Shown here piece after piece: positions 1 through 11,195 of a stretch of 64,000 nucleotides of DNA; position 1 is the stretch's first letter; every line of letters starts with the position of its first letter. The DNA comes from Plantago ovata (taxonomy: Eukaryota > Streptophyta > Magnoliopsida > Lamiales > Plantaginaceae). The stretch lies in contig CM051457.1 in assembly GCA_028274465.1 (NCBI GenBank), positions 60,326,899 to 60,390,898 of the forward strand. The letters are read 5' to 3'. Both the position numbers and the translations under genes were made by a program. The notes under the pieces are model-generated. The model worked only from the letters and a program-made list of their open reading frames with translations, was not told where the DNA came from and searched no databases.

Positions 1-1557
1 TCTGACTACCGCGCTTAAGGCGCAGATCACTGGATTCAAGCAAGACTATGATGAGACTATCTACACCGCGTTCGAGAGGTTCCAAGATCTCACGAACAAG
101 TGCCCTCACCATGGTTTTGAACTCTCCGACCTAGTCCAACACTTCTACAATGGACTAACCTTTGAGAACCAACAAGTGGTGGATTTCCAATGCCGAGGCA
201 ATATTTGGGAGGAAACCGCAGAAGCCGTCTGGGCAGTTTTTTAAAGGCTTGCTAAGGGTTCGCAGTTCAAGGACCCAAGAGCAATGGTTAGGAGACGTGG
301 ACCTGAAGCTCCACCGACTCAAGAAGCCCCTATGTACAGGGGGAATGGGGATCAATTCTAGTGCTTTACCAACGAATTGAAGCAAGTCCTCAAAAGCGCC
401 ACCGGAACAACTGTTTCGAACGAAGTATGCCGAATATGCAAGAACTATGGGCATGGAGCTCATATGTGTAGATCGGAGTTGGCATACGATGATGGCAACT
501 GGGCTCGAGGAGGCGAAGAAGAAGCCTTTGCTACGGAGTTTGGTACTCAAGAAGTTAGCTACGGACAAGACGGTAGGAATCCTCGAGGTGGATTCTGGAG
601 AAGAGGATACCGTAACAATCAAGGATATGCACCGTCTAACCAAACTTATGGACCTAACCAAGACCGTAGTAGGCTTAACTATGGTAATGATCACTGCAAA
701 AACCCCGCTCCGAAAGAGCCACCGAGTCGAAGACGACTCTACGGATGGAGAACTTACAGAAGATGGTCGATAACACACAAAGTTTTCTCAAACGGTATGA
801 GGAGGATTCCGAGAAAACTAGGGAAAGGCTCGATAGGTTAGAAGAGAGCACTAGGCTTGCCCATCAAAAGATGCAAGAGTTGATCGACCGAAGAGCAAGT
901 AAAGAACAAGGCAACACTGAGAAGGTCGTTAGGTGCGAGTGTTGCATGAAGGAAGAACTTCTACAGGCTGAGGAAGAAGAGGAGGACCTTGGTTCTGACA
1001 CAAGTGATGAGGAGCAAGAGGATCCCGAACCACTTCCTAAAAGTTTCGATGTTAAGGTAGGGATTGGTGAGCTTGAAGATGTCCGTGCCACACTAGACAC
1101 GGGATCCTACTCAAACATAATTCCGTTGAATGTGTTTGAAAAGAGTAACCTTGGAAAACTATCTGAGGAAAGGGCTATTGTGCGACTGGCGGATGGATCA
1201 TTCATGAGACCCGAAGGCGTTGTGAAAAATGTGTTGGTCAAGATTGGTGAAGCATCAATAAACACCAATTTCGTAGTTATGCCGGCATCTGCACCTGGGA
1301 CGGGGGATGTCATACTCTTAGGGCAAACATTATTGACCAAGCTACGCTCAGTAATGGACATCTACCAAAGAACTTGCACCATTGAGGTGGATGGCAAGCA
1401 ACACGTATTACAAGCCATACCTGATCCACCGGAACCGCCTGATATTATTACTCACTATTGTGGTCTTGCAGCCTATATTCTTTCTTATTCACAGGTTCGT
1501 GGCATGGAAATAAGATCAATGAAGGGGAAGACTAGTACCCGCAAAAAGAAGAGATAG
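1..1557 (+). pseudogene. gag-pro: Athila-type gag-protease, broken (A1)
   Basis: This is the structural capsid/nucleocapsid polyprotein with its aspartic protease; the N-terminus lies outside the window. Alignment with the open A2 copy shows an in-frame TAA near 241, a TAG near 359, a frameshift near 725 (after the nucleocapsid region) and a deletion near 905-930. The zinc knuckle CRICKNYGHGAHMC (C-x2-C-x4-H-x4-C) is coded near 430-470. The retropepsin motif DTG is intact near 1099-1107, followed by a typical protease body and a basic tail ending at the TAG at 1555. The frame from 745 to 1557 is open and contains the whole protease. It cannot produce a full Gag; it is a relic. Confidence 0.88.
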
Positions 1558-1600
1558 GCGCAGACAGGAGTCGAGTCAAAGACTTAAAACAATGACGCTA

Positions 1601-1618
1601 TCCGGGAGGCAACCCGGA
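1601..1618 (+). other. stem-loop just 3' of gag-pro stop (A1)
   Basis: TCCGGG-AGGCAA-CCCGGA forms a perfect 6-bp stem about 45 nt after the gag-pro stop and is followed by a T run. The same structure is present in A2, D3 and B1, with paired base changes in B1 and an identical loop. Confidence 0.75.
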
Positions 1619-1800
1619 ATTTTTATCGCTTTCTTTACTGCTTTTCTGCATGCATTTCATTTTTGAACTATTTGCTTCTCATATGCGAATTTGTTCATGT
1701 GTGTGTCGTATATGCTTTTGTTTGAGTGAGATTTTTCGAGTGCTTTTTTGAAAAAATTAGTTTTGGGATTTAAACCGCATTTTCTGACATCGGGACCCAT

Positions 1801-1880
1801 CTCCCCGCATTGGGGAGCAAGGGGCCGAACCGCCCCACTTGGGGGGCGAACCGCCCCACACGTGGGGCGAACCGCCCCAC
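1801..1880 (+). repeat. internal GC palindrome cluster (A1)
   Basis: After TCCCC-GCATT-GGGGA come three copies of a palindrome with core GGGGCGAACCGCCCC (the first slightly degenerate). The same core lies in this element's LTR just upstream of the TATA box. A pyrimidine-rich stretch and the leader intron follow. Confidence 0.85.
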
Positions 1881-2112
1881 AGTCCCAGATCTTAAAAAAC
1901 GCGGATTTCAACCCAAAATCATTATTTTCTTCATTCTTCTTCATCCATACTCCCAAAAAACCCGAAAAGTGCGATTTTGCTTCTAAATCTTCATAACTTC
2001 TTCGTTTCTTGACCAAATTGAGTGTTCTTTAGCTTATTTCGAAGCCTATTACATGATCTATCATCCTTACCGATCAGATTTCATCCTAATTCATTATATT
2101 TGCAGATCTGAG

Positions 2113-2657
2113 GTATCATCTTTAAGAACCCTAATTTTCGAATTTGGGGGTTTTCTAATTTGAGCTTCAATTATGCTTGTTTGATGCATGGGTATGTTGT
2201 TTATGTAATTAGACATGTTATTTACTATCAATTGCATGTTCAATTTTGCTTAAATTGTTGATTTGGGTATTTTGCTATTAGATGATATATCTTGTTAAGC
2301 ATTATGTCTTTATCTTTGATTTATAGCATATGGATATGTTTATTGGTGTAATGTTGGTGGATTTGACGATAGAATGCTTATTAGTTGAGAATAAGGATTT
2401 ATGCTGTTGAATTTTTGCGCTGCTATGGTATAAATTGAAACCTTGTTATCAAGGTTATTGGTTGTCTAGTAAGAGCATGATGTGATGTATTGCATGTAGT
2501 AGTTACGTTGATATGTTGCATGATGAAGTAGCTAGGCTAGACATTGCGGTTTGGGGAGTTTGATTATTGAATTTATCACTTGTGTGTCTCGCTTCTACAC
2601 TAGCATATATATTTGAGTCTGTTTTGAGTCGTACGAGGTGCTAATCGCTGTTTGTAG
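2113..2657 (+). promoter_or_regulatory. candidate leader intron before ORF2 (A1)
   Basis: GATCTGAG|GTATC at 2113 looks like a splice donor and TGTTTGTAG|G at 2657 like an acceptor. Both sites and the intron's 5' part (GAACCCTAA...AATTTGGGGG) recur in A2 (539 bp), D3 (533 bp) and, more diverged, B1 (478 bp). ORF2 begins right after the acceptor. No transcript was examined; the call is by conservation. Confidence 0.6.
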
Positions 2658-3503
2658 GTACCATACTAAGGGAAGGGAGTATTTCCGTATGATTGCTGTG
2701 AAGAACCATGTCAAGGAAGGTGATCTCGCTAGATGTGCTTTCGAGCCAAAGGGTTTGGCAACAACGTCATGGATTATCCAAGAGGAGGAGTTAGAATACA
2801 CCTGGAGTAAGGACTCCTATGCTTATTCATGCACCACCGAAGGGTCAGAAACCACTATTATGTCAGCACTCCATCACGAGGACTACAGAGTTCGAGTGAA
2901 CAGGAAGGCACCGGGACATTCTAGAAACGACGGATTTGATCTTGAGTTCGCAATTGCTAGAAGGTTCCGAAGCGCTAGCTTGGTTCCAAAACGTAACGAC
3001 ATGGGTACACAGTCCCTCGTTGGGGCACCCCTTGCCTGCCTCTAAAGTGAGCATCATATTGACATTGGTCGGAGCAACAGTGGATAAAGTGGTCAAAATT
3101 GGAGAAAAAGGTAGAAGACTTCTGAGTCTCCGAACAGCTTACTGTAACCTTCTCGAGGTGTAAATCGTTGGAGGGGGAGGTCCTGATACCACTGCCCTTT
3201 CCCCTTCAACAGTTCACATCCTATTGAAGGGCTACATGATGGAGAATTCCATAACAACGGCGGCTAATCTTGAGAATTCTACCTGCCACTGCAACTCTAC
3301 TAGCGATGATGATGATGACAGTAGTGACAATGAAGGCCATACGGGCAATGATGACTCTGATAGAGGAGTTGATCCTGACCGGCCTAAAAATGGAACTACC
3401 GCAACCATCAGAAGACCTGATGTCACACTATGAAACTCACAGAGGAGGCCCAATAAATCACAAGCAGCATACTCAGCCGACCGAGGCCAAACAATGGGGT
3501 AAC
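2658..3503 (+). pseudogene. degenerate ORF2, transposon-protein-like (A1)
   Basis: Starts at the leader-intron acceptor. One frame is open to about 3045, another from about 2936 to 3163 and again from 3164 to 3436, so at least one frameshift and one stop interrupt it. The C-terminal part aligns with ORF2 of D3: ALSPST followed by a residue pattern like Y-M-x-N, then an acidic Asp/Ser-rich tract. In A2 the segment HIDIGSINCRECGRHRKKWK matches D3's RIDIGHIMYEEYERHWEKKK, which supports homology of the middle. The N-terminal half looks unlike D3 and B1. Role unknown; it sits where Athila elements carry their extra 3' ORF. Confidence 0.55.
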
Positions 3504-5011
3504 ATCTAGTATCACATCTTATTTCCTCATTTCTTACTGCTAGGGACTAGCGTTAATTTCATGAGGGGGGATGGGATTTAAGTGATCTGATGTTGTTAGT
3601 TTGGAGCTTGGAATTGGTAGGATGAGTATAGTACCTCGCATGCTTTATTTGTCTGCATTTGCATTTGCACGTTTACTTCTTTCTTAGATTTTTTAGGTTG
3701 CATTCATCCTAGGATAGTTTTGCACGTTTTTATATGGAGTTTATTGCCGAATTTTTTGAACTTTTTTATTGGGTAGATCAACTAGCTATGCCATTAATCG
3801 TATGATTCATCTCTATGAATTTGTTTGAGGTTTTTCTCGCTTGGCTTGTCACATTTATGTATTGCACTTAGTTGAGCTAGGTAGTCTCGACATCACTTAG
3901 TGGTGTTTTCTCTACTGCGGTTCACGAAGGCCTTTATAATAGGATGATGCATGTTAGGGTCTTATGGTTGTTTTCCCGAGTAATTATGTACCTAAGAGGC
4001 AACAAGTCTTCACCATGCTTTGAGATTGCTAAATGCCTAGGAAGGAGGTAGTGTGAGGTTGTGTGATCCTTTGTTTATAACCTATTCTTCCGAATAGGTT
4101 TGGGGAGGGGGTTACACCATCATAGACTTAATTCTGTTTTCATTTTTCGTACCGTGAGTTTATTTTTCCTTTTTTCGTGAATTTTGTACTCCAACCTATT
4201 CCTTCGAATAGGTTTGGGGAAGTCGTGTGAGTCATTTTGTTTCTCTTTTTGTTATGCTACTGCTGGCTAGAAAAAAAATCGAAAAAAAAAAGAGAAAAAA
4301 TTTCAGAAGAAAAAAAAAGAAAAAGAAAAAAAGAATCTGGAAAGAAAAAAAGAAAAAAGAGAAGACCCCAAAAAAGCAAAGAAGGGCCCAAAAAAGAAAA
4401 GTCGAATAGCAGTTTAGCAAAGTATTGAGTCTTTTCTATTTTTCGTATTGTTCGTAATTGTGTTTTTCTATTTTTTATCTTTTTTTCGTCTTAAGTGTCA
4501 TCTGTTCTAGACCACCCTCGTCCTGCCATTCAGGAAGTGGTGAATAGCTTAAGACTTTACTTGAGAGATGGGTAGAATAGGGGAGTGTTATCTTTTATAG
4601 GGAACCCTTCTTCGTTTGATGAGAGACAGTACTGGTTCGACCTCTTTTGAGGAAAAGTCTTAACATGGTGGAACAGCAGTAAGTCCTCAGTTTCATAGGC
4701 ACGGGGCAACCAGTCGTATCTTAGCATGCATCATTACGTCGTCACTGAGTAGGTCCAGGTAGAGAATGTTACGAGAGACTATCTTGTCATGATATAAGTG
4801 CTTATGTGGATGTGTAGAAGTCAATCGAGGTATTCTTCAACCTATATTCATGTTTTGATTTATATGGTTTTTGTTCATATGTTATTTGATAGATTCAGTA
4901 GATTAGTTCATTTTATTTGGCATGAAACTCCATTTTTGAGTCTTGCATGTTTTTTGTATTAGAGTCTAGCTTAGTTGCTTGAGGACAAGCAAATGTTCGG
5001 TTTGGGGAGTT
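3504..5011 (+). other. 3' internal region with stem-loop/purine modules (A1)
   Basis: Non-coding. Stem-loops precede purine runs: GCTAG-GGA-CTAGC (3539-3551) then GAGGGGGGATGGGA; AACCTATTC/GAATAGGTT (4079-4100) then TGGGGAGGGGG; the same stem again (4193-4214) then TGGGGAAG; and TTGCTTG-AGGA-CAAGCAA (4975-4992) shortly before the polypurine tract at 4999-5011 that abuts the LTR. A nearly pure A/G tract lies at about 4269-4405, and a block at about 4500-4760 is conserved among A and D elements. Confidence 0.75.
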
Positions 5012-5654
5012 TGATGAATGTGTATTTTACACTTTCATTCGAATCTTTTTCACCTAATTTAGCTATCCTCTATGTTAATTTAGAGATATTTTAGTACATT
5101 TTATTAGAATAGTGTCACGTTTCCTTTTAGATTTTATTTTACAGGTTTTGGTTGAAATTCGGAGATTTACGGGCAATTATATTAAAGTCTACAAGGAATT
5201 GGTGTTCCAGAAGCATATTTGGAGTATCTAAAGGTTTCCGGATAGGATCTGGAGTCTAGGGGCCGAATCTGGAGGTTAGAAGGCCATTAGAAGTCTGAAA
5301 CCGAGTCCGAAAAGGTGAAGAAATCCAAATCCGCGTCGAAAAACGCGGAAATTCCGCGAAATACTGGGGGGCGAACCGCCCCGTGTCTCGGGCGAACCGC
5401 CCCAGAGATATTTCGGGCCTATATATAGTTGCGAGTTTTCTCTCCGAAAATCATATCTTTCCAAGCCTACTTTCTCACCTCTCTCTATGGTTTTAGGTAG
5501 GAACTTCCCGGGGCCTGTCCTGGGAGTTCCATAGCTTAGGGGATACTTTTTCATAGCAGATTGGAGCGCGTAGGATCACAATCATCCGGAGATTGACAAC
5601 CTTCGGTAACTTTGTATCTTACAACTTTTATCTACTTATTTTATATTCTTTCAA
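5012..5654 (+). mobile_element. 3' LTR of A1, truncated
   Basis: Begins TGATGAATGTG right after the polypurine tract and matches the first 618 bp of the A2 3' LTR, ending at TTCTTTCAA where Cassandra-like sequence takes over. A palindrome cluster (about 5344-5404, core GGGGCGAACCGCCCC) lies directly upstream of a TATATATA box at about 5420-5427, the probable U3 promoter. Confidence 0.9.
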
Positions 5655-5969
5655 GAGGGGGTGATTGTAATGCCCCAGATTTCAGAAGCTTAAAAGGGTT
5701 GAGAACGCTACTCATACCAACAAGGTGCACCTTTCTTTTCGGAAATCCACCTAGAAGAACTTCAGAGTTAAGCGTGCTTGCTCTGGAGCAATTCTAGGAT
5801 GGGTGACCCACTGGGAAGTTCCCGGTGTGCGCACGAGTGAGGACAAAGTGCGCGGACTAGAACCCGTGTTGGTCTGTGGGGCCAGCATATCACCCCGGAG
5901 AGCACCCATGAGTAACCTTGCCGGCCTGTTGGGCTGGGTCTCGGCCCGTTAGTGGGTCGGGTCGTTACA
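5655..5969 (+). mobile_element. Cassandra-type 3' LTR with polypurine remnant
   Basis: The stretch 5666-5969 (304 bp) begins TGTAATGCCCC and ends GTCGTTACA, as Cassandra LTRs do, and carries 5S rRNA-like sequence. GAGGGGGTGAT just before it (5655-5665) looks like the element's polypurine tract, so this is the end of a 3' LTR side rather than a clean solo LTR. No target duplication is visible: the left flank is A1 LTR and the right flank is B1 interior. The rest of the element was probably lost by illegitimate recombination. Confidence 0.85.
5702..5833 (+). other. 5S rRNA-derived segment within Cassandra LTR
   Basis: Contains the 5S internal-promoter elements: AGTTAAGCGTGC (5766-5777, box A region) and AGGATGGGTGACC (5796-5808, box C), then TGGGAAGT as in plant 5S. 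The 5' half is diverged from true 5S. In Cassandra this segment can drive RNA polymerase III transcription (established for the family). It is not a ribosomal 5S gene. Confidence 0.85.
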
Positions 5970-7000
5970 AGAAGGAATCGCACACCTCACACTACCTCCT
6001 TCCTAGGCATTTGGCAATCTCTAATCGAGGTGAAGAACTTGTCGCCTCTTACGTACATAATTACATGGGTTACAACCATAGATTCTAACATGCATCATTT
6101 TATATGGCCATCGTGAACCGCAGTAGAAGAAACACCACTCGAGGTGATGTCGAGACTACTAAGCTTAACTAGTGCTCAAGTGAAAGTGACAAACCAAGCG
6201 AGACAAGCCTCAAACTACTTGCAAAGTGATGCAACATATGATAATGGTCATAAGCACTTAGTCTACACAATAGAAAAGTTCGAAAGAACTTGGCAATAGA
6301 CTCCACACAACAACGTGCAACAACTAATCTATGGGTGATATGCATGCAAAAATTTGAAAAAACACGACAAATCACATGAACTTGAGTAAAATCTGGCATG
6401 TACGAACCACACAAGCATATAGTACTGAAAATCCAATACCCCCTCCCCAAACCTAAACTTTTGCTCGTCCTCGAGCAAAGAAAAGTTGAATGAAAAGGAA
6501 AAATTGGATTGAAAGTACACTTCCCTGAGATAAAGGTTCGTGTCCAATCTGCTATATATGAGTAGTACCTGAAAGAACTCAAGAAACATGTGAAAAGGGG
6601 TGCACAAAGGTGAGAAGCATGGAAAAAACGAGGAAAATCTGGGTACAGGGTCCAGGCGGACCGCTTGGCGGGAGCCAAGCGGTCCGCTTGTCAAGCGGAG
6701 CGCTTGGGAGGCTCTAGGAGCTCCGCTTGAAATTCCAGTAAACTTTTTGAATTACTGAAGATTCAAGCGGACCGCTTGGCCCTTCCAAGCGCTTCGCTTG
6801 GCTCTGTTTCCAGATTTTCGATATTTTTTCCTATCTTAATCACCTAAGGCACCAAGACAAACACTGGACTAAACGAATCACGACAAAAGGCACACATGCC
6901 ACAACTACAAAAGCAAACTAAGAGTACAAGAGTCATAAGTCACAACATCATACAACCAAATCGAAACGAAAAGAGTTTCAACCAACAATAGTAAACAAGC
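5970..7000 (-). other. 3' internal region of B1
   Basis: Non-coding. It contains a third palindrome cluster (about 6655-6800, core CAAGCGGACCGCTTG) and a perfect stem-loop TTTGCTCG-AGGA-CGAGCAAA on the minus strand (plus 6460-6479), followed on that strand by a GGTTTGGGGAGGGGG purine tract. From about 6180 down to 5970 it is homologous to A/D 3' regions (the conserved CCTAGGAAGGAGGTAG block). It ends abruptly at the Cassandra junction. Confidence 0.75.
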
Positions 7001-8131
7001 CAAAATAACGATAATATAAAAATACTACCGATAAATGTGGCCTCTGTCGGCTGTGTCCCTAGGAGAAGGGGTCGTAGGGGGTGTTAGGAAAGGCACTCCC
7101 ACAACCACCGGTCTGATCATAGAAAGGATACCCGGAATTCGGCGAGCTAGGGCATCATGGCGGTCATCATCTCCTCTTGGTGGGCTCTCCAACGCCTAGT
7201 CCTCTACTCGAGCGGCTTCCCAACGCTGATCTAAACGCCCTCGGAAATCATCCCAACGCTGCTCCTCCATCACACGGAAGTCCTCCCACCTCTTGTCTTC
7301 GCGCTCCTCAAAATCCCGGGAATTGCTCGGTAAGCTGGTCGACTGAGCCCCAACATGGTGGTTTGGAAGTTCCCAACTGATCGACCAAGATCTGGTTGAA
7401 CTCCGAGAAGTCGAAGCTTCCTTGTCCGGCCGTAGGTGGAGGTGGAGGAGGTGTGTCACATAGCGCGTAACTCTTGGTTGCATGGGTTTCTCCTTGCTGA
7501 ATGCACCAAGTCCCGAACATCTCATTGTACGTATCAATGTTGGTGGATTTCTTTGGCTTGCTGTCCAGTACGAGGTGGGAACTCGGCCTCCTTGCACATG
7601 CCCGTGATCAAGTTACCAAAGGCAAGCTCCCGGTTTGCATTACGGCGGCACTTGAATTCCTCGAAGATGACGATGCCAGAGATTGAGAGGCAAATCATGC
7701 AGAGAGCATGGACTAGGGATCCGTAATAGGACTGAACCTCGGAATCATGGTTTGCTAGGAATCAGATTGGCTTGAACGAACTTCAAACATCATCCTTGCC
7801 TCGAAGGTGAGATCGTTGTGGCGCAAAACCCGGGGTTCATCAGGCAATTCAAAATCTTCCACGGTAATGCCATTCAGTATCTCCATGGGTAAATGATCAG
7901 ACTCCCGGTCGGAGACATAGAGCTCCGCGGGATCAAATCTCTCGTTGGATGTAGGCTGGCGGTTTGGATCCCGCCCAGTGGCCTATCCAATCGCATAATG
8001 AAGCTAGTGATGCCAAAGGAGCGTAAACCGACCCCAACACCGCGGACGGGAACCTCACCGGTCCGTTCATTGTAGTCCGTGAAGGCAATGTAGAAGTCCT
8101 CCATACTGTTGGTCCCAATTTGGCATGACTT
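6397..8131. repeat. direct duplicate copy 1, flanking gap
   Basis: Nearly the same sequence recurs at 8232-9925 in the same orientation. The two are separated by exactly 100 Ns and differ mostly by single-base indels. This looks like unmerged contig ends, not a biological repeat. Confidence 0.85.
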
Positions 8132-8231
8132 NNNNNNNNNNNNNNNNNNNNNNNNNNNNNNNNNNNNNNNNNNNNNNNNNNNNNNNNNNNNNNNNNNNNN
8201 NNNNNNNNNNNNNNNNNNNNNNNNNNNNNNN
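8132..8231. other. assembly gap (100 Ns)
   Basis: Exactly 100 N characters, a common placeholder for a gap of unknown size. It is flanked by the two copies of the same sequence. Confidence 0.99.
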
Positions 8232-9925
8232 AACGAACCACACAAGCATATAGTACTGGAAAATCCAATACCCCCTCCCCAAACCTAACTTTTGCTCGTC
8301 CTCGAGCAAAGAAAAGTTGAATGAAAAGGAAAAATTGGATTGAAAGTACACTTCCCTGAGATAAAGGTCGTGTCCCATCTCCTATATATGAGTAGTACCT
8401 GAAAGGACTCAAGAAACAAGTGAAAAGGGTGGCAAAGGTGAGAAGAATGGAAAAAACGGGAAAATCTGGGTACAGGGTCCAGGCGAGCTTGGCTGGAGCC
8501 AGCGGTCCGCTTGTCAGCGGGCGCTGGGAGGCTCCAGCGCTCGCTTGAAATTCCAGTAAACTTTTTGAATTATGAAGTTCAAGCGGACCGCTTGCCCTTC
8601 CAAGCGTTCGCTTGGCTCTGTTTCCAGATTTTCGATTTTTTTCCTATCTTAATCACCTAAGGCACCAAGAAAACACTGACTAAACGAATCACGACAAAAG
8701 GCACACAGGCCACAACTACAAAAGCAAATAAGAGTACAAGAGTCAAAGTCACAACATCATACAACCAAATCGAAAGAAAAGAGTTTCAACCAACAATAGT
8801 AACAAGCCAAAAAAACGATAATATAAAAATACTACCGATAAATGTGGCCTCTGTCGGCTGGTGTTCTAGGAGAAGGGGTCGTAGGGGGTGTTAGGAAAGG
8901 CACTCCCACACCACCGGTCTGATCATAGAAAGGATACCCCGGAATCGGCGAGCTAAGGCATCATGGCGTTCATCATCTCCTCTTGTGGGCTCTCCAAGCC
9001 TAGTGTCCTCTACTCGAGCGGCTTCCCAACGCTGATCTACACGCTTGGTAATCATCCCAACGCTGCTCCTCCATCACACGGAAGTCCTCCCACCTCTTGA
9101 CTTCGCGCTCCTCAATCCCCGGAATTGCTCGGTAAGCTGGGTCGACTGAGCCTCCAACATGGTGGTTTGGAAGTTCCCAACTGATCGACCAAGATCTGGT
9201 TGAACTCCGAGAAGTCGAAGCTTCCTTGTCCGGCGTAGGTGGAGGTGGAGGAGGTGTCACATGGCGCGTAATCTTGGTTGCATGGGTTCTCCTTGCTGAG
9301 TGCACCAAGTCCCGAACATCTCATTGTACGTATCAATTTGATGGATTCTTTGGCTTCTTGTCCAGTACGAGGTCGGGAACTCCGGCCTCCTTGCACATGC
9401 CGTGATCAAGTTACCAAAGGCAAGCTTCCGGTTTGCATTACGGCGGCGCTTGAATTCCTCGAAGATGACGATGCCAGGAGTGAGAGGCAAATCATGCAAG
9501 AGAGCATGGATAGGACTCCGTAATAGGACTGAACCTCGGAATCATGTGTGCTAGGAATCAGATTGGCTTGAACGAACTTCAACATCATCCTTGCCTCGAA
9601 GGTGAGATCGTTGTGGCGCAAAATCCGGGTGGTTCATCAGGCAATTCAAAATCTTCCACGGTAATGCCCTTCAGTATCTCCATGGGGTAATGATCAGACT
9701 CCCGGTCGTAGACATAGAGCTCCGCGGGATCAAATCTCTCGTTGGATGAGGCTGGCGGTTTGGATCCCGCGCCGTGGCCTATCCAATCGCATAATGAAGC
9801 TAGTGATGCTCAAAGAGTAAACTCGACCCCAACACCGCGGACGGGAACCTCACCGGTCCGTTCATTGTAGTCCGTGAAGGCATGTAGAAGTCCTCCACTA
9901 CTGCTTGGTCCCAATTTGGCATGAC
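8232..9925. repeat. direct duplicate copy 2, flanking gap
   Basis: Second copy of 6397-8131, with many single-base deletions relative to copy 1 (for example in the palindromes at about 8483-8615). This suggests lower consensus quality. Confidence 0.85.
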
Positions 9926-10169
9926 TTCGCCATAGTACTTCCACCCTCGCTCAGTAATGAGCTTGTTGAGCTCTCTGGCACCATCCAACTCGCTCTCACC
10001 AGCCGTGAAGCGAATGCTCCTCTCAGAAATGTACGTGTGCTTGTGGACATGGAAACTCGCTTCGAATTGCCTTGCCCTCCCCGATTGGCGATACTCGCCG
10101 GGTGTGGCCATTTGTTGGGCACTCGAGGTCCCTTCTCCCCTTGATCTCTTGGTTCTTCTCAAATTGTAC

Positions 10170-10647
10170 CTAGAATAATCTTATTAGATAACTTCAAGAG
10201 ACAATGAGAATTGACTTGACTCCTAGACTCCAATACTCACTCAAGTAATCTCATGGTGAGTTGAGGGCTTGCTAAAGTTCATTTGAACAAATCGAGAAGC
10301 TTTAACACTTCGTTACGATAAATCCATACGAATCTAAACCAAGCAAACAAACTCTCCAATTGAATTACCCAACCAATCCAACACATTCTCATGCAATCAC
10401 AACATCACCATAATCATAACATAACTCAAATTCAAGGCTAACAATCATCAAACAATTATATAGCAAAAATTCGAGCAATAGAATTCATCATAAATCAAGA
10501 GGAGCAAAATTCGAATTTAGACATCACATCTAGTAAGAAACATGCTCAACAATCATCATCAAACTCTAATTCACCATTGCATAACACAATTGAAGCTAAT
10601 TAAGATAAAATCCCAAATTCAAGAAAGTTAGGGTTCATGAGAGGTAC
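10170..10647 (-). promoter_or_regulatory. candidate leader intron before ORF2 (B1)
   Basis: On the minus strand a donor CAAAG|GTACC at 10647 and an acceptor TTCTAG|GTAC at 10170 bound 478 bp. The first part (GAACCCTAA...AATTTGGG...TTAGCTTCAATT) aligns with the leader introns of A1, A2 and D3. Confidence 0.55.
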
Positions 10648-10830
10648 CTTTGATTCCTTGTTATGGATGCTTCAAACGTGAAATTTGATCGGTTTAGATG
10701 ATAGAGGGGGTGATGGACTTTCTAAAGTGCACAAGATTGCAAGAATTGGTGGAGAATTGAGAGAGATTGAGATTTTGGGATGCTAAATCGGCAATGGAGG
10801 AAGAAAAACGAAGTGGGGAGCTTTGATGCA

Positions 10831-11013
10831 CAAGTGCTCCGCTTGGCTTTCTTAAGGAAAGCCAAGCGAAGCGCTTGGGCCGTCCCAAGCGAAGCGCTTG
10901 GCAAGCGGTCCGCTTGGGACCTGCCAAGCGCTCCGCTTGGATTTCCAGTAAGAATGAAATTCTTACTGGAAATCCAAGCGGACCGCTTGGGCTTGCCAAG
11001 TGGTTCGCTTGGG
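10831..11013 (-). repeat. internal palindrome cluster and 24-bp hairpin (B1)
   Basis: At least five CAAGCG...CGCTTG palindromes surround a perfect 24-bp inverted repeat (arms 10932-10955 and 10959-10982, loop GAA). Cores match those in the B LTR at 14515-14655. Position corresponds to the clusters of A1 (1801-1880) and D3 (59637-59760). Confidence 0.85.
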
Positions 11014-11135
11014 ACCTGAAGCTCCCAAATCCATTTTTTTTCCGACTTTTGCTAAATTTTCACCCCAAAAACCTTGTCTAATCAACGAAACAAAATTTTA
11101 AACGTGCTCCTAATCTATATGCAAGTACCTACAAC

Positions 11136-11153
11136 CTCGGGTTGCCTCCCGAG
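11136..11153 (-). other. stem-loop just 3' of gag-pro stop (B1)
   Basis: On the minus strand CTCGGG-AGGCAA-CCCGAG. The loop is identical to A1, A2 and D3, while the first two stem pairs differ and remain complementary. Confidence 0.75.
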
Positions 11154-11195
11154 AAGCGCCTTCGTTTAAAAGTCGTTGGCTCGACTCTTCACAAC

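Larger units (their letters stand above)
1..5654 (+). mobile_element. Athila-like non-autonomous LTR retrotransposon A1 (both ends truncated)
   Basis: The left end is cut by the window inside gag and the right end stops about half-way through the 3' LTR, where Cassandra sequence begins. In order it holds gag-protease, a stem-loop, GC palindromes, a leader intron, a degenerate second ORF, stem-loop/purine modules, a purine tract and the LTR start. No reverse transcriptase, RNase H or integrase is present, so mobilisation would need enzymes in trans. It matches A2 at 15.4-22.2 kb closely over its whole length, which sets the boundaries. Assignment to Athila (Ty3/gypsy) rests on the gag type and on the tRNA-Asp primer site seen in A2. 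Confidence 0.9.
7190..10170 (-). pseudogene. ORF2, putative plant transposon protein family (B1), broken
   Basis: Begins at the leader-intron acceptor (10170). Fragments in several frames, read downward: an N-terminal basic segment then GWKYYGEVMPNWDQ and VEDFY (10162-9800); LTFEARMMLKFVQANLIP (about 9615); ITACA preceded by a basic EEFKRRRNANRK segment (about 9499-9400); and a late FDFSEF followed by charged RWEDFR repeats. These match ORF2 of D3 in order and fit the pattern I associate with PF20167 (W..., EFY, VRG, then FPxLIT). The middle and C-terminal part is present twice because of the gap duplication, and many single-base deletions in copy 2 break the frame. No clear ATG follows the acceptor. 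Function unknown. Confidence 0.65.

Noticed and set aside
1801..1880. CRISPR-like or attachment-site repeats
   Set aside because: Repeats are adjacent palindromes without unique spacers, in a plant retrotransposon.
5702..5833. A 5S rRNA gene
   Set aside because: It is diverged in its 5' half, is a single copy and sits inside a TG...CA-bounded Cassandra LTR.
7874..8412. ORFs spanning the N gap
   Set aside because: They run through unknown bases and a probable false join.
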